Source: Pseudomonadota bacterium
GTDB taxonomy: Bacteria > Pseudomonadota > Alphaproteobacteria > Sphingomonadales > Sphingomonadaceae
Direction: 5' to 3'
DNA length: 50,692 nt
Assembly (NCBI GenBank): GCA_023424095.1
Contig: JAFAEG010000145.1
Coordinates: 1-50,692 of the forward strand
The notes under the pieces are model-generated. The model was not told the origin of the DNA and did not search any database. It saw only the letters and a list, made by a program, of their open reading frames with translations. The position numbers and the translations under genes are program-made. This document shows, one piece after another, positions 22,943 through 31,041 of the stretch. Each line of letters begins with the position of its first letter. Position 1 is the first letter of the stretch.

Positions 22943-24779
22943 GAGAGCTCGGCTTGCTGCCGAGGCGCTTGGCGCCCGGCTTTGCGAGTTGCGGCTTCGG
23001 GACCGGCGCGGGGGGCAGCGGCGGCTCGTCGGGCGGCGTCGAGCCACCCTTGCCGCCGGCCGGCGCCGGGGTCAGCTTCATCTCCGGATGGCGCGCATAG
23101 AGCAGGCGCTGCTGCGCGATCGAGAGGATGTTGTTGACCGCCCAATAAAGCTGCAGGCCGGCCGCGAACGGCGCCATGATGAACATCAAGACCCAGGGCA
23201 GGAAGCCGAAGATCTTGCGCTGCACCGGATCCGGGATCGGCGGGTTGAGCTTCTGCTGCAGCCACATGGTGACGCCGACGAGGATCGGCAGTACGCCGAT
23301 CGCCACCACTGCGGGCGGATCGAAGGGCAGGAAGCCGAACAGGTTCACGGGCGTGAGCGGATCGGGCGCGGACAGATCCTTCACCCACAGAGCGAAGGGC
23401 TCGTGCCGCATCTCCACCGCGATGATGAGCACGCGATACAAAGCGTAGAAGATCGGGATCTGGATCAGGATCGGCAGACAGCCGGCCGCCGGATTGACCT
23501 TCTCCTCCTTGTACAGCTTCATCATCTCCTGCTGCATGCGCGGCTTGTCGTCCTTGAACCGCTCCTGCAGCGCCTGCACCTTCGGCTGGATCGCGCGCAT
23601 CTGCCCGAACGAGCGGAATTGCTTCTGCGCGATCGGATACATGAGCAGCCGGACGATCAGGGTCAGGCCGATGATCGCGACGCCGAAATTGCCGAACAGG
23701 CCGAACAGCCAGACGAGCAGGCTGAAGATCGGGCGCATGAAGAATTCGTACCAGCCCCAGTCGATCGCCTTGTCGAGCGGCGTCGCCAGAGCGGTCTCAT
23801 AGGCCTCCAGCACCGTCACTTCCTTCGCGCCGGCGAAGATGTGGCTGGTGTAGCTGAAGGTGTTGTTCTGGCCCGACTGGACCACGGTTGCCGGAATGGC
23901 GACGTCGGCTTGGTAGGAATCGCGATCCCCGGTGTGAAGGAGCCGCGCCTGCACCGACTGGTCCTGGCCCGGGATGATCGCCGCCAGCCAATATTTGTCG
24001 GAGAAGCCGAGCCAGCCGCCATTGCTGTTGAAGCTGCGCTGCCCTTCGGCGGAGATGTCAGTGTAATTGTTGTTGTAGTCGGCAGTGCCGTTGAACACGC
24101 CGACCGGGCCGACATGCATGGTCCAATCGTCGCGGTCGCGCGACGCGCCGATCCGGTTGATCAGCGAATAAGGCTTCACCGCGACCGGGCCGGCGCTGGC
24201 GTTGATCACCTTCTGCTCGACAGTGAAGAGATAATTGTCGTCGACCGACAGCTTGATCTCGAAGGTCAGGCCCTGGCCGTTATTCCAGCTCAAGGTCACC
24301 GGCGCGCCCGGCGTCAGGCGGTCGGCGCTCGCCGTCCAGACGGTGTCATTGTCGGGCACCGGCGTGTCGCCGCCCTCGCGGGCCCAGCCGACGCTGGCGA
24401 AATAAGCGTGCTCCGTGCCGCCCGGCGAGAACAAGCGGATCGGCGCGCTGTCGGCGGCGATCGTTTCGGTGTGGCGCAGCATGACGAGATCGTCGATCCG
24501 CGCGCCCTTCAGGTTGATCGAGCCGCGCAGGGCCGGAGTCTCCACCGCGACGCGCGGCGTTTCGGCCAGCACCACAGCACGGTCGCGATTCGAAGCCGGC
24601 GTATCCGCGGCGCCGGCCGGCAGACTGGCCGGCTGCTGCTGCGGCACCTGCTTGCCGTCCTCGAACTTGGTCGAGGGCTGCTCGGAGGGCGGGAACATCC
24701 AGCTCGACAGCGCACTCCAGCCGATCAAAACGAGCAGCGACAGAGCGATCGCCATGATGAGGTTGCGCGTATCGTTCAC
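22929..24779 (-). CDS. yidC: Membrane protein insertase YidC
   Basis: 616 residues. A first transmembrane helix (LIMAIALSLLVLIGWSALSSW) and a large periplasmic domain (about residues 55-360) precede the conserved five-helix core that starts near FMRPIFSLLVWLFGLFGNFG, with the cytoplasmic hairpin loop (KQFRSFGQMRAIQPKVQAL, QERFKDDKPRMQQEMMKLY) and the insertion arginine region. The C-terminal tail is proline-rich and basic (GAKRLGSKPSSRGRS), as often in alphaproteobacteria, where it may contact ribosomes. YidC inserts and folds inner-membrane proteins, with or without SecYEG. It directly follows yidD in the operon. Confidence 0.97.
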   Translation of the reverse strand: MNDTRNLIMAIALSLLVLIGWSALSSWMFPPSEQPSTKFEDGKQVPQQQPASLPAGAADTPASNRDRAVVLAETPRVAVETPALRGSINLKGARIDDLVMLRHTETIAADSAPIRLFSPGGTEHAYFASVGWAREGGDTPVPDNDTVWTASADRLTPGAPVTLSWNNGQGLTFEIKLSVDDNYLFTVEQKVINASAGPVAVKPYSLINRIGASRDRDDWTMHVGPVGVFNGTADYNNNYTDISAEGQRSFNSNGGWLGFSDKYWLAAIIPGQDQSVQARLLHTGDRDSYQADVAIPATVVQSGQNNTFSYTSHIFAGAKEVTVLEAYETALATPLDKAIDWGWYEFFMRPIFSLLVWLFGLFGNFGVAIIGLTLIVRLLMYPIAQKQFRSFGQMRAIQPKVQALQERFKDDKPRMQQEMMKLYKEEKVNPAAGCLPILIQIPIFYALYRVLIIAVEMRHEPFALWVKDLSAPDPLTPVNLFGFLPFDPPAVVAIGVLPILVGVTMWLQQKLNPPIPDPVQRKIFGFLPWVLMFIMAPFAAGLQLYWAVNNILSIAQQRLLYARHPEMKLTPAPAGGKGGSTPPDEPPLPPAPVPKPQLAKPGAKRLGSKPSSRGRS

Positions 24780-24809
24780 GGAAAATCCTTGGAGAGACGG
24801 AGGCTTGGG

Positions 24810-25022
24810 TCAGGGTACCGGGTCATGCCCGCACCCGCCCCAGGGATGACAGCGACCCAGCCGTTTGAGCGTGAGCCAGCCCCCCTTCAGCGCCCCATAG
24901 CGCCGAAGCGCGGTGATTGCATAGGCCGAGCATGAAGGCTGGAAGCGGCAGGAGGGCGGCAACAGGCGCGACGGCCCCTTCTGCCAGGCCAGAGCGATGA
25001 GGATGAAGAGCCGGGCGATCAC
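24810..25022 (-). CDS. yidD: Membrane protein insertion efficiency factor YidD
   Basis: 70 residues from a GTG at 25022 that overlaps the rnpA stop codon by four bases (GTGA). The family signature is clear: PPSCRFQPSCSAYAITALRRYGALKGGWLTLKRLGRCHPWGG, with three cysteines of the RF(x)PSCS and RCHP motifs. YidD is a small amphipathic protein thought to help YidC-dependent insertion. It stands between rnpA and yidC, as in most bacteria. Confidence 0.96.
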   Translation of the reverse strand: MIARLFILIALAWQKGPSRLLPPSCRFQPSCSAYAITALRRYGALKGGWLTLKRLGRCHPWGGCGHDPVP

Positions 25023-25366
25023 GGCCGGTCACGGCGGCCAGGCTTGCGGAGGCGGGCCAGCGCGCCTTCGAGATCGGCGCGCAGCTGAGCATAATCGCGC
25101 TCGATCCCGCTCTGCCGGCCGATCAGGATATGATCCGCCCCGGCAATGCCGCTGTCCGGCAGGACCAGACGGGCAAGTTCGCGGAAGCGTCGCTTCATGC
25201 GGTTGCGAATCACCGCATTGCCGACCTTGCCGGATACGGTGATGCCGATGCCGATCGTGAGATCGCCGTCGTCGCGCGCGCGCAACAGCAGGACGAAGCC
25301 GGGCGTGGGCGCACGCCGGCCGCGATTCGCCGCGAGGTAATCGGCGCGCCGAACGACGCGCCGCAA
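25019..25366 (-). CDS. rnpA: Ribonuclease P protein component
   Basis: 115 residues from the TTG at 25366, giving LRRVVRRADYLAANRGRRAPTPGFVLLLRARDD, which matches the usual alphaproteobacterial RnpA N-terminus. The signature GNAVIRNRMKRRFRELAR (RNR motif) is intact. RnpA binds the RNase P RNA for 5' maturation of tRNAs. The open frame extends back through rpmH, but that part is a shadow. The start lies 8 bases after the rpmH stop codon. No strong binding site is seen, consistent with coupling to rpmH. Confidence 0.93.
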   Translation of the reverse strand: MRRVVRRADYLAANRGRRAPTPGFVLLLRARDDGDLTIGIGITVSGKVGNAVIRNRMKRRFRELARLVLPDSGIAGADHILIGRQSGIERDYAQLRADLEGALARLRKPGRRDRP

Positions 25367-25374
25367 TGGGTGGG

Positions 25375-25509
25375 TTAAGCCGACAGCTTCTTGCGGCCGC
25401 GGGCGCGACGCGCGTTCAGGACCTTGCGGCCCCCGACCGTCGCCATCCGCGAACGGAAACCGTGACGGCGCGCCCGAACGAGATTGCTCGGCTGAAAGGT
25501 GCGCTTCAT
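25375..25509 (-). CDS. rpmH: 50S ribosomal protein L34
   Basis: 44 residues, MKRTFQPSNLVRARRHGFRS, then RMATVGGRKVLNARRARGRK and KKLSA; every landmark of L34 is present, including the highly basic composition. It is too short for many gene finders. The ATG at 25509 is preceded by GAGGA. It is the first gene of the rpmH-rnpA-yidD-yidC-engB operon and has its own promoter and a hairpin leader (see 25539-25603). Confidence 0.98.
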   Translation of the reverse strand: MKRTFQPSNLVRARRHGFRSRMATVGGRKVLNARRARGRKKLSA

Positions 25510-25538
25510 CGGTCATTCCTCAAAAATTCTGATCTAAA

Positions 25539-25566
25539 GAAAAAGGCCGCCACGGAGGACGGCTTT
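25539..25566 (-). terminator. Terminator-like hairpin in the rpmH leader
   Basis: Read on the minus strand, GCCGTC and GGCGGC pair (six bases with a G-U), with AAA/TTT extending the stem, followed by a U-rich run (25537-25543). It ends about 28 bases before the rpmH start codon and lies downstream of the putative promoter at 25575-25603. Confidence 0.6.
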
Positions 25567-25574
25567 GCCGGCGC

Positions 25575-25603
25575 GCGTTAGCCCAAGGCCCTGTCCAAGT
25601 CAA
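25575..25603 (-). promoter_or_regulatory. Likely sigma-70 promoter of rpmH
   Basis: Minus strand: TTGACT (25603-25598), a 17-base spacer and TAACGC (25580-25575). The pair lies 11 bases after the stop codon of the preceding membrane-protein gene. A second TTGACT is 16 bases further upstream. Confidence 0.5.
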
Positions 25604-25614
25604 CGATAGCGGAG

Positions 25615-26073
25615 TCAACGTTGGCGATCCCCGAGCAGGCGGTCGCGGACTCGACGGCGGGAGCGCAATTCGCGGTGCCGGGCAATGGCCGGGTCGTTCT
25701 CGAACGATCTGGGCGGCGTCGCTTCGACATCGAAGGGAATGCCCTCGACCGCGTCTTCCGCCTTCGCCCGCGCCATGCGGCGGCGGTAACTGGGGCGGCG
25801 AAGGCCGAAATCGACCCAATCCCCCTTCTTCGGATGGGCGAGTTTGAAGCGGGCATATTTCTTCTTCACCCAGGTCGAGCCGCGCAGCATCAGGCCGAAG
25901 CCCAAAGCGAAGACGACGAGGCCGCCGGGACCGGGAATCGCCCCGACCAACGGCGAAATGATCACGAGCAGCAGCCCGCCCCAGAACATGCAGGCCCGCG
26001 CGAACAGGCCGCGCTTCAGTGGGCGCTTGATCATCTCTGGCGCGTCGGCCGTCATGTGGGGAATGTGGGGCAT
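25615..26073 (-). CDS. Small membrane protein with a PGPGG hairpin, unknown function
   Basis: 152 residues. A hydrophobic hairpin (residues 30-65, MFWGGLLLVIISPLVGAIPGPGGLVVFALGFGLMLRG) has the conserved PGPGG turn of a family of small transmembrane proteins in alphaproteobacteria. The C-terminal 80 residues are highly basic (RRPSYRRRMARAKAEDAVEG) and likely cytoplasmic. The start may be the ATG at 26073 (AAGGGGG just upstream) or at 26055. It follows smr by 34 bases on the same strand and precedes rpmH; its stop codon is 11 bases before the rpmH promoter. Confidence 0.7.
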   Translation of the reverse strand: MPHIPHMTADAPEMIKRPLKRGLFARACMFWGGLLLVIISPLVGAIPGPGGLVVFALGFGLMLRGSTWVKKKYARFKLAHPKKGDWVDFGLRRPSYRRRMARAKAEDAVEGIPFDVEATPPRSFENDPAIARHRELRSRRRVRDRLLGDRQR

Positions 26074-26107
26074 GCCCCCTTAAGGCGCAATTGCCGGGGC
26101 TTCCGGC

Positions 26108-26638
26108 TCAGCGTCTGCGCCGCAAAACGATGTAGAGCGCGCCCGAGCCGCCGTGGCGCGGATGGGCGCCCCGCACCGCCGCGATCGAGCCGGCATGACG
26201 CGACGCGCCGAGCCAGTCACCGACCGCGCCCCGGATCGCGCCCCGGCCGGACGGCTTGCGCGCTTCGCTGGGCGGCTTGCCGGTGATCAGCAGCAGCAAG
26301 CGCGCGCCGCCGGCAATGCCCTGTTCGAGCCGGCGGTCGAGCAGATCGTAGGCGGTGGCGAGATTGTGGCCGTGCAGGTCGACGGTCGCGTCCGGCTGAA
26401 CCAGGCCGCGCGACAGACGGCGGTCCCAGCTGCCGTCCAACGTCTCACCCGGTGCGGGCGCAGGCTTGGCTGCCGGCACGGCCTTGGACGCCGGAGCGAG
26501 GCGGGCAGGCTTTGGCGCTGCCGCGACGGGGGGAGGAGCGGCCGGAAGTGCCGGCGCGGCCGGGCGCCTGTGGAGCGGCGTAACGCTCGCCACCACCTTG
26601 TCCCACAAGGCCTGCTCGTCCGCGCTGAGCCGGCGCAT
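26108..26638 (-). CDS. Smr domain protein
   Basis: 176 residues from the ATG at 26638, whose A overlaps the mltA stop codon (TGATG). The N-terminal helix (MRRLSADEQALWDKVVASVTPL) leads to a Pro/Ala-rich linker (about residues 25-80), then the Smr domain: VDLHGHNLATAYDLLDRRL near residue 100, LLLITGKPP, and RGAIRGAVGDWL near the end. The LDLHG and TGxG-type motifs identify small MutS-related endonuclease domains; cellular roles of stand-alone Smr proteins are mixed (nuclease on DNA or RNA). It is cotranslated with mltA. Confidence 0.92.
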   Translation of the reverse strand: MRRLSADEQALWDKVVASVTPLHRRPAAPALPAAPPPVAAAPKPARLAPASKAVPAAKPAPAPGETLDGSWDRRLSRGLVQPDATVDLHGHNLATAYDLLDRRLEQGIAGGARLLLLITGKPPSEARKPSGRGAIRGAVGDWLGASRHAGSIAAVRGAHPRHGGSGALYIVLRRRR

Positions 26639-27840
26639 CACCTTTGCCCGGAGAGGCGCTCCAGCGTGCCGCGCGGAAGCAGGATGAACGCCCTGCCCCG
26701 CGCCTGCAGCGGCCCGGAAATCCGCACCGCTTCCTCGCCCGCGCCCCAGAAGGTGTCGAAGCGGTTGGCGCCGCGGATCGCGCCGCCCGTATCCTGCGCC
26801 ACCCACAGGCCGTCCGCATTGGCATTGTCCATGTTGAACAGCAAAACCGGCGCACCATAGGTGATGAAGGTCGGATCGACCGCGACCGAGCCGCGCGGCG
26901 TGACTGGCACGCCCAGCGAGCCGATCGGGCCGGGCCCGGTCAGTTCGCGGAAGAAGACGTAGCTGGGATTTTCCCGCATCAGCGCGCGGCCGCCGTCGGG
27001 CTGGGCGCGCATCCATTGCTGGATGGTCTGCAGCGTGATCGGCGGCTGCAACTGCCCGCGCTCGCGCAGGATCCGGCCGATCGGCACGTAGCCGCGGCCA
27101 TTCTGCTCGGCATAGCCGAGGCGGAGCACCCCGCCCTCGCGCAAATTCATCCGGCCCGAGCCCTGAATCTCCATGAAGAACAGGTCGATCGCGTCGGCCG
27201 CCCAGGCGATTTCGAGGCCTCTGCCCGCCAGCGCGCCGTCCATGATCTCGCCGCGGGTCAGATAGGGCTTTGTCATGCCCGGCGGGCGGCCATAGACCGG
27301 CACTTCGCAGCCCGGCTGGCGCGTGCGGCAGCCGTTGATCGTGGCTTCGTAATAGCCGGTGGCGAAGGCGGCGCCGTCGCCAATCTCGACACTCTCGAAA
27401 TGGGTGGCGAAGAAACGCTCGGCGTCGCGCTCCGGCCAGCCGCGCGCGGCGGTGCAGGCCTCGGTCCAGTCGCTCGGCCGGGTCAGGCCGGAGCGGTCGT
27501 TGCGGCGGACGGTGCCGGCGCAGCTGACCCGGAAGGTCTCGAGCCCGCGCGCCGCCGCTTCTTGCGACAGGTTGAGATTGGCGATCGTCGGCCCCGGACG
27601 AAGCCCGGCATCGGCGGCGCGGGTCGAGCCGCGAGCGGCGACAGATGGCAAAGCGGCGCGCTGGGCCGAGGGCCGCGACGGCGCGGTCGGGCGGGTGATT
27701 GGTGGCGGGATCAGCGGCCGATCGACCACCACCGGCGGCTGCGGACGCGGCTGAACCACCGGCGGCTGCGAGGGCGGAATGACGCGCGAGGCGCAACCGG
27801 CGAGGATCAGGCCGGCGGCGAGGGGAAGGAAACGGAGCAT
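26638..27840 (-). CDS. mltA: Membrane-bound lytic murein transglycosylase A
   Basis: 400 residues. The lipobox is LILAGC with cysteine near residue 16, so it is an outer-membrane lipoprotein. A Pro/Arg-rich linker (residues 17-70) is followed by the MltA barrel (TGYYEATINGCRTRQPGCEVPVYGRP, LTRGEIMDGALAGRGLEIAW) and the C-terminal 3D domain (VAQDTGGAIRGANRFDTFWG), which carries the catalytic aspartates. It cleaves peptidoglycan glycan strands to 1,6-anhydromuramic acid. Downstream of timA and overlapping smr, as is usual in sphingomonads. Confidence 0.95.
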   Translation of the reverse strand: MLRFLPLAAGLILAGCASRVIPPSQPPVVQPRPQPPVVVDRPLIPPPITRPTAPSRPSAQRAALPSVAARGSTRAADAGLRPGPTIANLNLSQEAAARGLETFRVSCAGTVRRNDRSGLTRPSDWTEACTAARGWPERDAERFFATHFESVEIGDGAAFATGYYEATINGCRTRQPGCEVPVYGRPPGMTKPYLTRGEIMDGALAGRGLEIAWAADAIDLFFMEIQGSGRMNLREGGVLRLGYAEQNGRGYVPIGRILRERGQLQPPITLQTIQQWMRAQPDGGRALMRENPSYVFFRELTGPGPIGSLGVPVTPRGSVAVDPTFITYGAPVLLFNMDNANADGLWVAQDTGGAIRGANRFDTFWGAGEEAVRISGPLQARGRAFILLPRGTLERLSGQR

Positions 27841-27943
27841 GGCCCGGCAGTAACGGATGGCGACGTGGCGGTCACCCGTTTCGTGGCGGCGATGCAGTCA
27901 ACTTGCCCCGCCGCAGAGGCGGCGCGGCGACAGTGCGAGGCGC

Positions 27944-28597
27944 TCAGTCCTCGATGTCGTCGGTTTCGACCAGCACCCAATTCGGGTCGTTGCTCGAAAG
28001 GTCGCGGCGGAAGGTCCACAGATTGTGGGCCGGGACCGCGTCGGACATGGAGCCCGCGAGCACATTGCCATCGCTGTCGCGGGTGACGGCGGCGATGAAG
28101 GCGTCGAAGCGGACCTCGATCGTCGCCACCTTGCGCACGACCTCGGCATTTTCGATCGCGGCGCGCTCGATCGCGATCAGGCGGTTGTCGAGCTTGTGGC
28201 CGGCAGCCTCGCGCTCGGCGATCGACTCGGCGAAAGCGGCGCGCACGTCGTCGCCGACATAAGGCACCAGCGCCGCGACATCGCCGCGCCACAAGGCCTC
28301 GAGGATCATCCGGTAGGCGCCCTGCGCGCCGTCGAGGAAGCGATTGGTGTCGAAGCTCGGATCGGCGGCGATCAGCGAGCGCAACGCCGCGGCCGAGCCC
28401 TTGTCGAGCGTCACCGTGACGGAATCGGGGATGGTGGCCGGCTCATTGGCCTTGGCGGCCTGCTCCGGCGTCGCATTGGGCTCCGGGCGGACGATGGGCT
28501 GCTGCTGCTCATGACCCGTGCGCTGGCCCAGCACCGAATAAAGGCGCAGGCCCACGAACAGGGCAACCATGGCAAGCAACACAATCTCGACGGTCAA
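27944..28597 (-). CDS. timA: Tim44-like (TimA) domain protein
   Basis: 217 residues from the TTG at 28597 (TVEIVLLAMVALFVGLRL), with GGGAG about eight bases upstream; the GTG at 28606 is an alternative. A single N-terminal membrane helix is followed by a Pro-rich linker and a Tim44-like domain (residues about 75-215, SLIAADPSFDTNRFLDGAQGAYRM...). TimA is the alphaproteobacterial relative of the mitochondrial import component Tim44 and has the same Tim44/TolA-like fold; its bacterial role is poorly defined. It is divergent from secB, a conserved pairing. Confidence 0.9.
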   Translation of the reverse strand: MTVEIVLLAMVALFVGLRLYSVLGQRTGHEQQQPIVRPEPNATPEQAAKANEPATIPDSVTVTLDKGSAAALRSLIAADPSFDTNRFLDGAQGAYRMILEALWRGDVAALVPYVGDDVRAAFAESIAEREAAGHKLDNRLIAIERAAIENAEVVRKVATIEVRFDAFIAAVTRDSDGNVLAGSMSDAVPAHNLWTFRRDLSSNDPNWVLVETDDIED

Positions 28598-28792
28598 AAG
28601 ACACACTCCCGGCAGGCGAAACGCCTACATAGGCTTGTCGGGCCCCGGTTTCAAATGATTGCGCGGCAACCAGAACCGGCGGCGGGCCCGATTGCGTCCC
28701 CCAGCGGCTCCTGCTAGTCGCGCGCATCGCGTCGCCGCGGCACTTCGCCCGGCGCACTTATCCCACGAAATAGCTGAAGAGGTTCTGAACAG

Positions 28793-29317
28793 ATGGCCGA
28801 CGAACAGGGCGATAACGCGCTTGCCGATCTCCCGCTGGATGCCACCGGCGACAACAATGCGCCGCAGGTTGCCGTGATCGCGCAATATGTGAAGGATCTG
28901 TCGTTCGAAAATCCGAGCGCGCCGGGCGTCTATCAATGGCAGAGCCAGCCGCAGATGGACGTGCAGGTGAATATCGGCGCGGTCGGCGTCGGCGAGAATC
29001 TGCATGAAGTGCAGCTGAAGATCGACGTGTCGGCCAAGGCCCAGGAAGGCACCGCCTTCCGCGTCGAACTGCTCTATGCCGGCCTGTTCACGATGGCGAA
29101 CATTCCCGACGAGCAGCTGCAGCCCTTCCTGCTGGCCGAGGCCCCGCGCCTGCTCTTCCCGTTCGCCCGCCAGATCGTCTCGGACACGGTGCTGCACGGC
29201 GGCTTCCCGCCCTTCCTGCTCGATCCGATCGATTTCGGCGGCCTCTACATGCAGCGCGCCGCGCAGGTGCAGGCCGGCGCGACCGGCGGCCAGGCCGGTG
29301 CCACCGGGCAGGCATAA
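28793..29317 (+). CDS. secB: Protein-export chaperone SecB
   Basis: 174 residues. The core (VAVIAQYVKDLSFENPSAP, WQSQPQMDVQVNIGAVGVG, HEVQLKIDVSAKAQEGTAFRVELLYAGLF, then LFPFARQIVSDTVLHGGFPPFLLDPIDFGGLY) is a textbook SecB sequence. The N-terminal 25 residues are acidic and disordered, and the C-terminus is a Gly/Ala/Gln-rich tail, both common in alphaproteobacteria. It binds unfolded exported proteins and hands them to SecA. GAGG is upstream of the ATG at 28793. Confidence 0.97.
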   Translation: MADEQGDNALADLPLDATGDNNAPQVAVIAQYVKDLSFENPSAPGVYQWQSQPQMDVQVNIGAVGVGENLHEVQLKIDVSAKAQEGTAFRVELLYAGLFTMANIPDEQLQPFLLAEAPRLLFPFARQIVSDTVLHGGFPPFLLDPIDFGGLYMQRAAQVQAGATGGQAGATGQA

Positions 29318-29341
29318 GCCTACAATAAGAAGCCGCCCTTC

Positions 29342-29412
29342 CTGAGCTTGTCGAAGGACTGCCTTTTCTTTCTTACCAAGGTGGAAGAAGGACAGGGCTT
29401 CGACAGGCTCAG
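29342..29412. repeat. REP-type inverted repeat between secB and murJ
   Basis: CTGAGCTTGTCGAAG at 29342-29356 and its near-perfect reverse complement at 29398-29412 (one mismatch), the same family as at 9138 and 19755. It may end or protect the secB mRNA. Confidence 0.8.
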
Positions 29413-29445
29413 CCAGGACGGGGTTTCGATTTCGGTGAGCAACCA

Positions 29446-31038
29446 ATGAACCTCGTCAAAGCCATCGGCACCATCGGCGGCCTGACCATGGTCAGCCGCG
29501 TGCTGGGCTTCGTGCGCGACATGATCGGCAGCCGCATCCTCGGCGCCAGTCACGCCAATGACGCGTTCAACGTCGCCTTCACTTTGCCCAACATCTTCCG
29601 CCGGCTGTTCGGCGAAGGCGCCTTCGCGTCCGGCTTCGTTCCCTTGTTCAGCCGCCGGCTGGCTTCGGGCGGGACCGAGGATGCGCAGAAATTCTCGAAC
29701 GAGATTCTCGCCGTCTTCATGCCCACCTTGCTGATCGTCACCGCGATCTTCATGGTCGCGATGCCGGGCTTCCTGTGGCTGATCGTGTCGGATTATGCCG
29801 ACGTGCCGGGCAAGTTCGAGCTTGCCGTCGAGCTGACCCGCTGGACCTTCCCCTACCTCATCTTCATCAGCCTGGTCGCCTTGCTCTCGGGCGTGCTGAA
29901 CTCGCTGACCCGCTTCGCGGTCGCGGCCTTCGCGCCGGCTTTGCTGAACCTCACGCTGATCATCGGGCTGCTGGTGTCGCCGGGCGGAGATTCCCCCGAC
30001 GAGCTGGCGGTGACCGTGCGCAACATGGCGATCGCGGTGCTGGCCGGCGGCGTGCTTCAGTTTGCTTTGTGCTGGTGGGCGGTGCGCAAGGCCGGGATTA
30101 GGCTGCATTTCGGCCGGCCGAAGCTGACCCCGGCGGTGAAGGAATTGCTGATCCTGATCCTGCCGGCGACGGTGGCGGCGGGCGTCTATCAGATCAGCCA
30201 GCTCTTCTACACCTTCTTCGCCTCTCAGCTTGGCGAAGGCGCGCTTTCCTATCTGAGCTATGCCGACCGGCTAAACCAGCTGCCGCTGTCGATCATCGGC
30301 ACGGCGCTGGGTACGGCGATCCTGCCGTCCATCAGCCGCGCGATCGAGAAGAAGAACGAGGCCGCCGCCGCCGACATTCAGGCGCGCGCCTTCGATCTCG
30401 CCATGCTGCTCACCCTGCCGGCGTGCCTGGCCCTGTCCGTCACCGCGATCCCGATCATCGGCGCGCTCTTCCAGGGCGGCAATTTCAGCGTCGAGGATGC
30501 CAACACCACCGGCACGATCCTCTCCATCCTGGTGCTGGGCCTGCCGGCCTATGTGCTGGTGAAGGTGCTGACCCCCGGTTTCTACGCCCGCAAGGACGTG
30601 AAGACGCCGGTGCGGATCGCGATGGCGATCCTGGGCGGCAGCATCGTCGCGAACTTCGTGCTGATCCCCTTCATCGGCATTTACAGCCTGGCGACCGTCA
30701 CCTCCGCCGGGGCGTGGCTGAACTTCCTCTTGCTGTTCGTGATCCTCGCCATGCGCGGCCATTTCACCATGCCGAAATGGCTGGTGTCACGCGTCGCGCG
30801 GCAACTGATCGCCGCGGCGGTGATGGGCGTCGCCTTGTTCTTCCTGCAAAACTATCTCGGCGACATCTTCACCGGCTCGGCCGGCAAGAGGATCATTGGC
30901 CTCGGCCTGATCGTCGGTACCGGCGGCATCCTCTATTTCGGCATCGCCTGGGTGATCGGCGGGATCGACAAGGATGATTTCAAAACCCTCTTCAAGCGCG
31001 CCAAACCCGAAGAAGCGCCGCTGAGCGAAGGAATTTAA
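29446..31038 (+). CDS. murJ: Lipid II flippase MurJ
   Basis: 530 residues with about 14 transmembrane segments of the MOP exporter superfamily. The start (LVKAIGTIGGLTMVSRVLGFVRD) is the family signature and the essential charged residues in TM1-2 (SRVLGFVRD, ANDAFNVAFTLPNIFRRLFGEGAFASGFVPLF) are present. MurJ flips lipid II across the inner membrane. The ATG at 29446 is in the correct place. trpS starts 4 bases after its stop. Confidence 0.96.
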   Translation: MNLVKAIGTIGGLTMVSRVLGFVRDMIGSRILGASHANDAFNVAFTLPNIFRRLFGEGAFASGFVPLFSRRLASGGTEDAQKFSNEILAVFMPTLLIVTAIFMVAMPGFLWLIVSDYADVPGKFELAVELTRWTFPYLIFISLVALLSGVLNSLTRFAVAAFAPALLNLTLIIGLLVSPGGDSPDELAVTVRNMAIAVLAGGVLQFALCWWAVRKAGIRLHFGRPKLTPAVKELLILILPATVAAGVYQISQLFYTFFASQLGEGALSYLSYADRLNQLPLSIIGTALGTAILPSISRAIEKKNEAAAADIQARAFDLAMLLTLPACLALSVTAIPIIGALFQGGNFSVEDANTTGTILSILVLGLPAYVLVKVLTPGFYARKDVKTPVRIAMAILGGSIVANFVLIPFIGIYSLATVTSAGAWLNFLLLFVILAMRGHFTMPKWLVSRVARQLIAAAVMGVALFFLQNYLGDIFTGSAGKRIIGLGLIVGTGGILYFGIAWVIGGIDKDDFKTLFKRAKPEEAPLSEGI

Positions 31039-31041
31039 GTG

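Noticed and set aside
22668..24935. A 755-codon open frame antisense to yidC
   Set aside because: It is a shadow of yidC and yidD; no start signal and no recognisable domain.
28758..28766. DnaA-box-like TTATCCCAC upstream of secB
   Set aside because: A single copy with mismatches, no partner sites.
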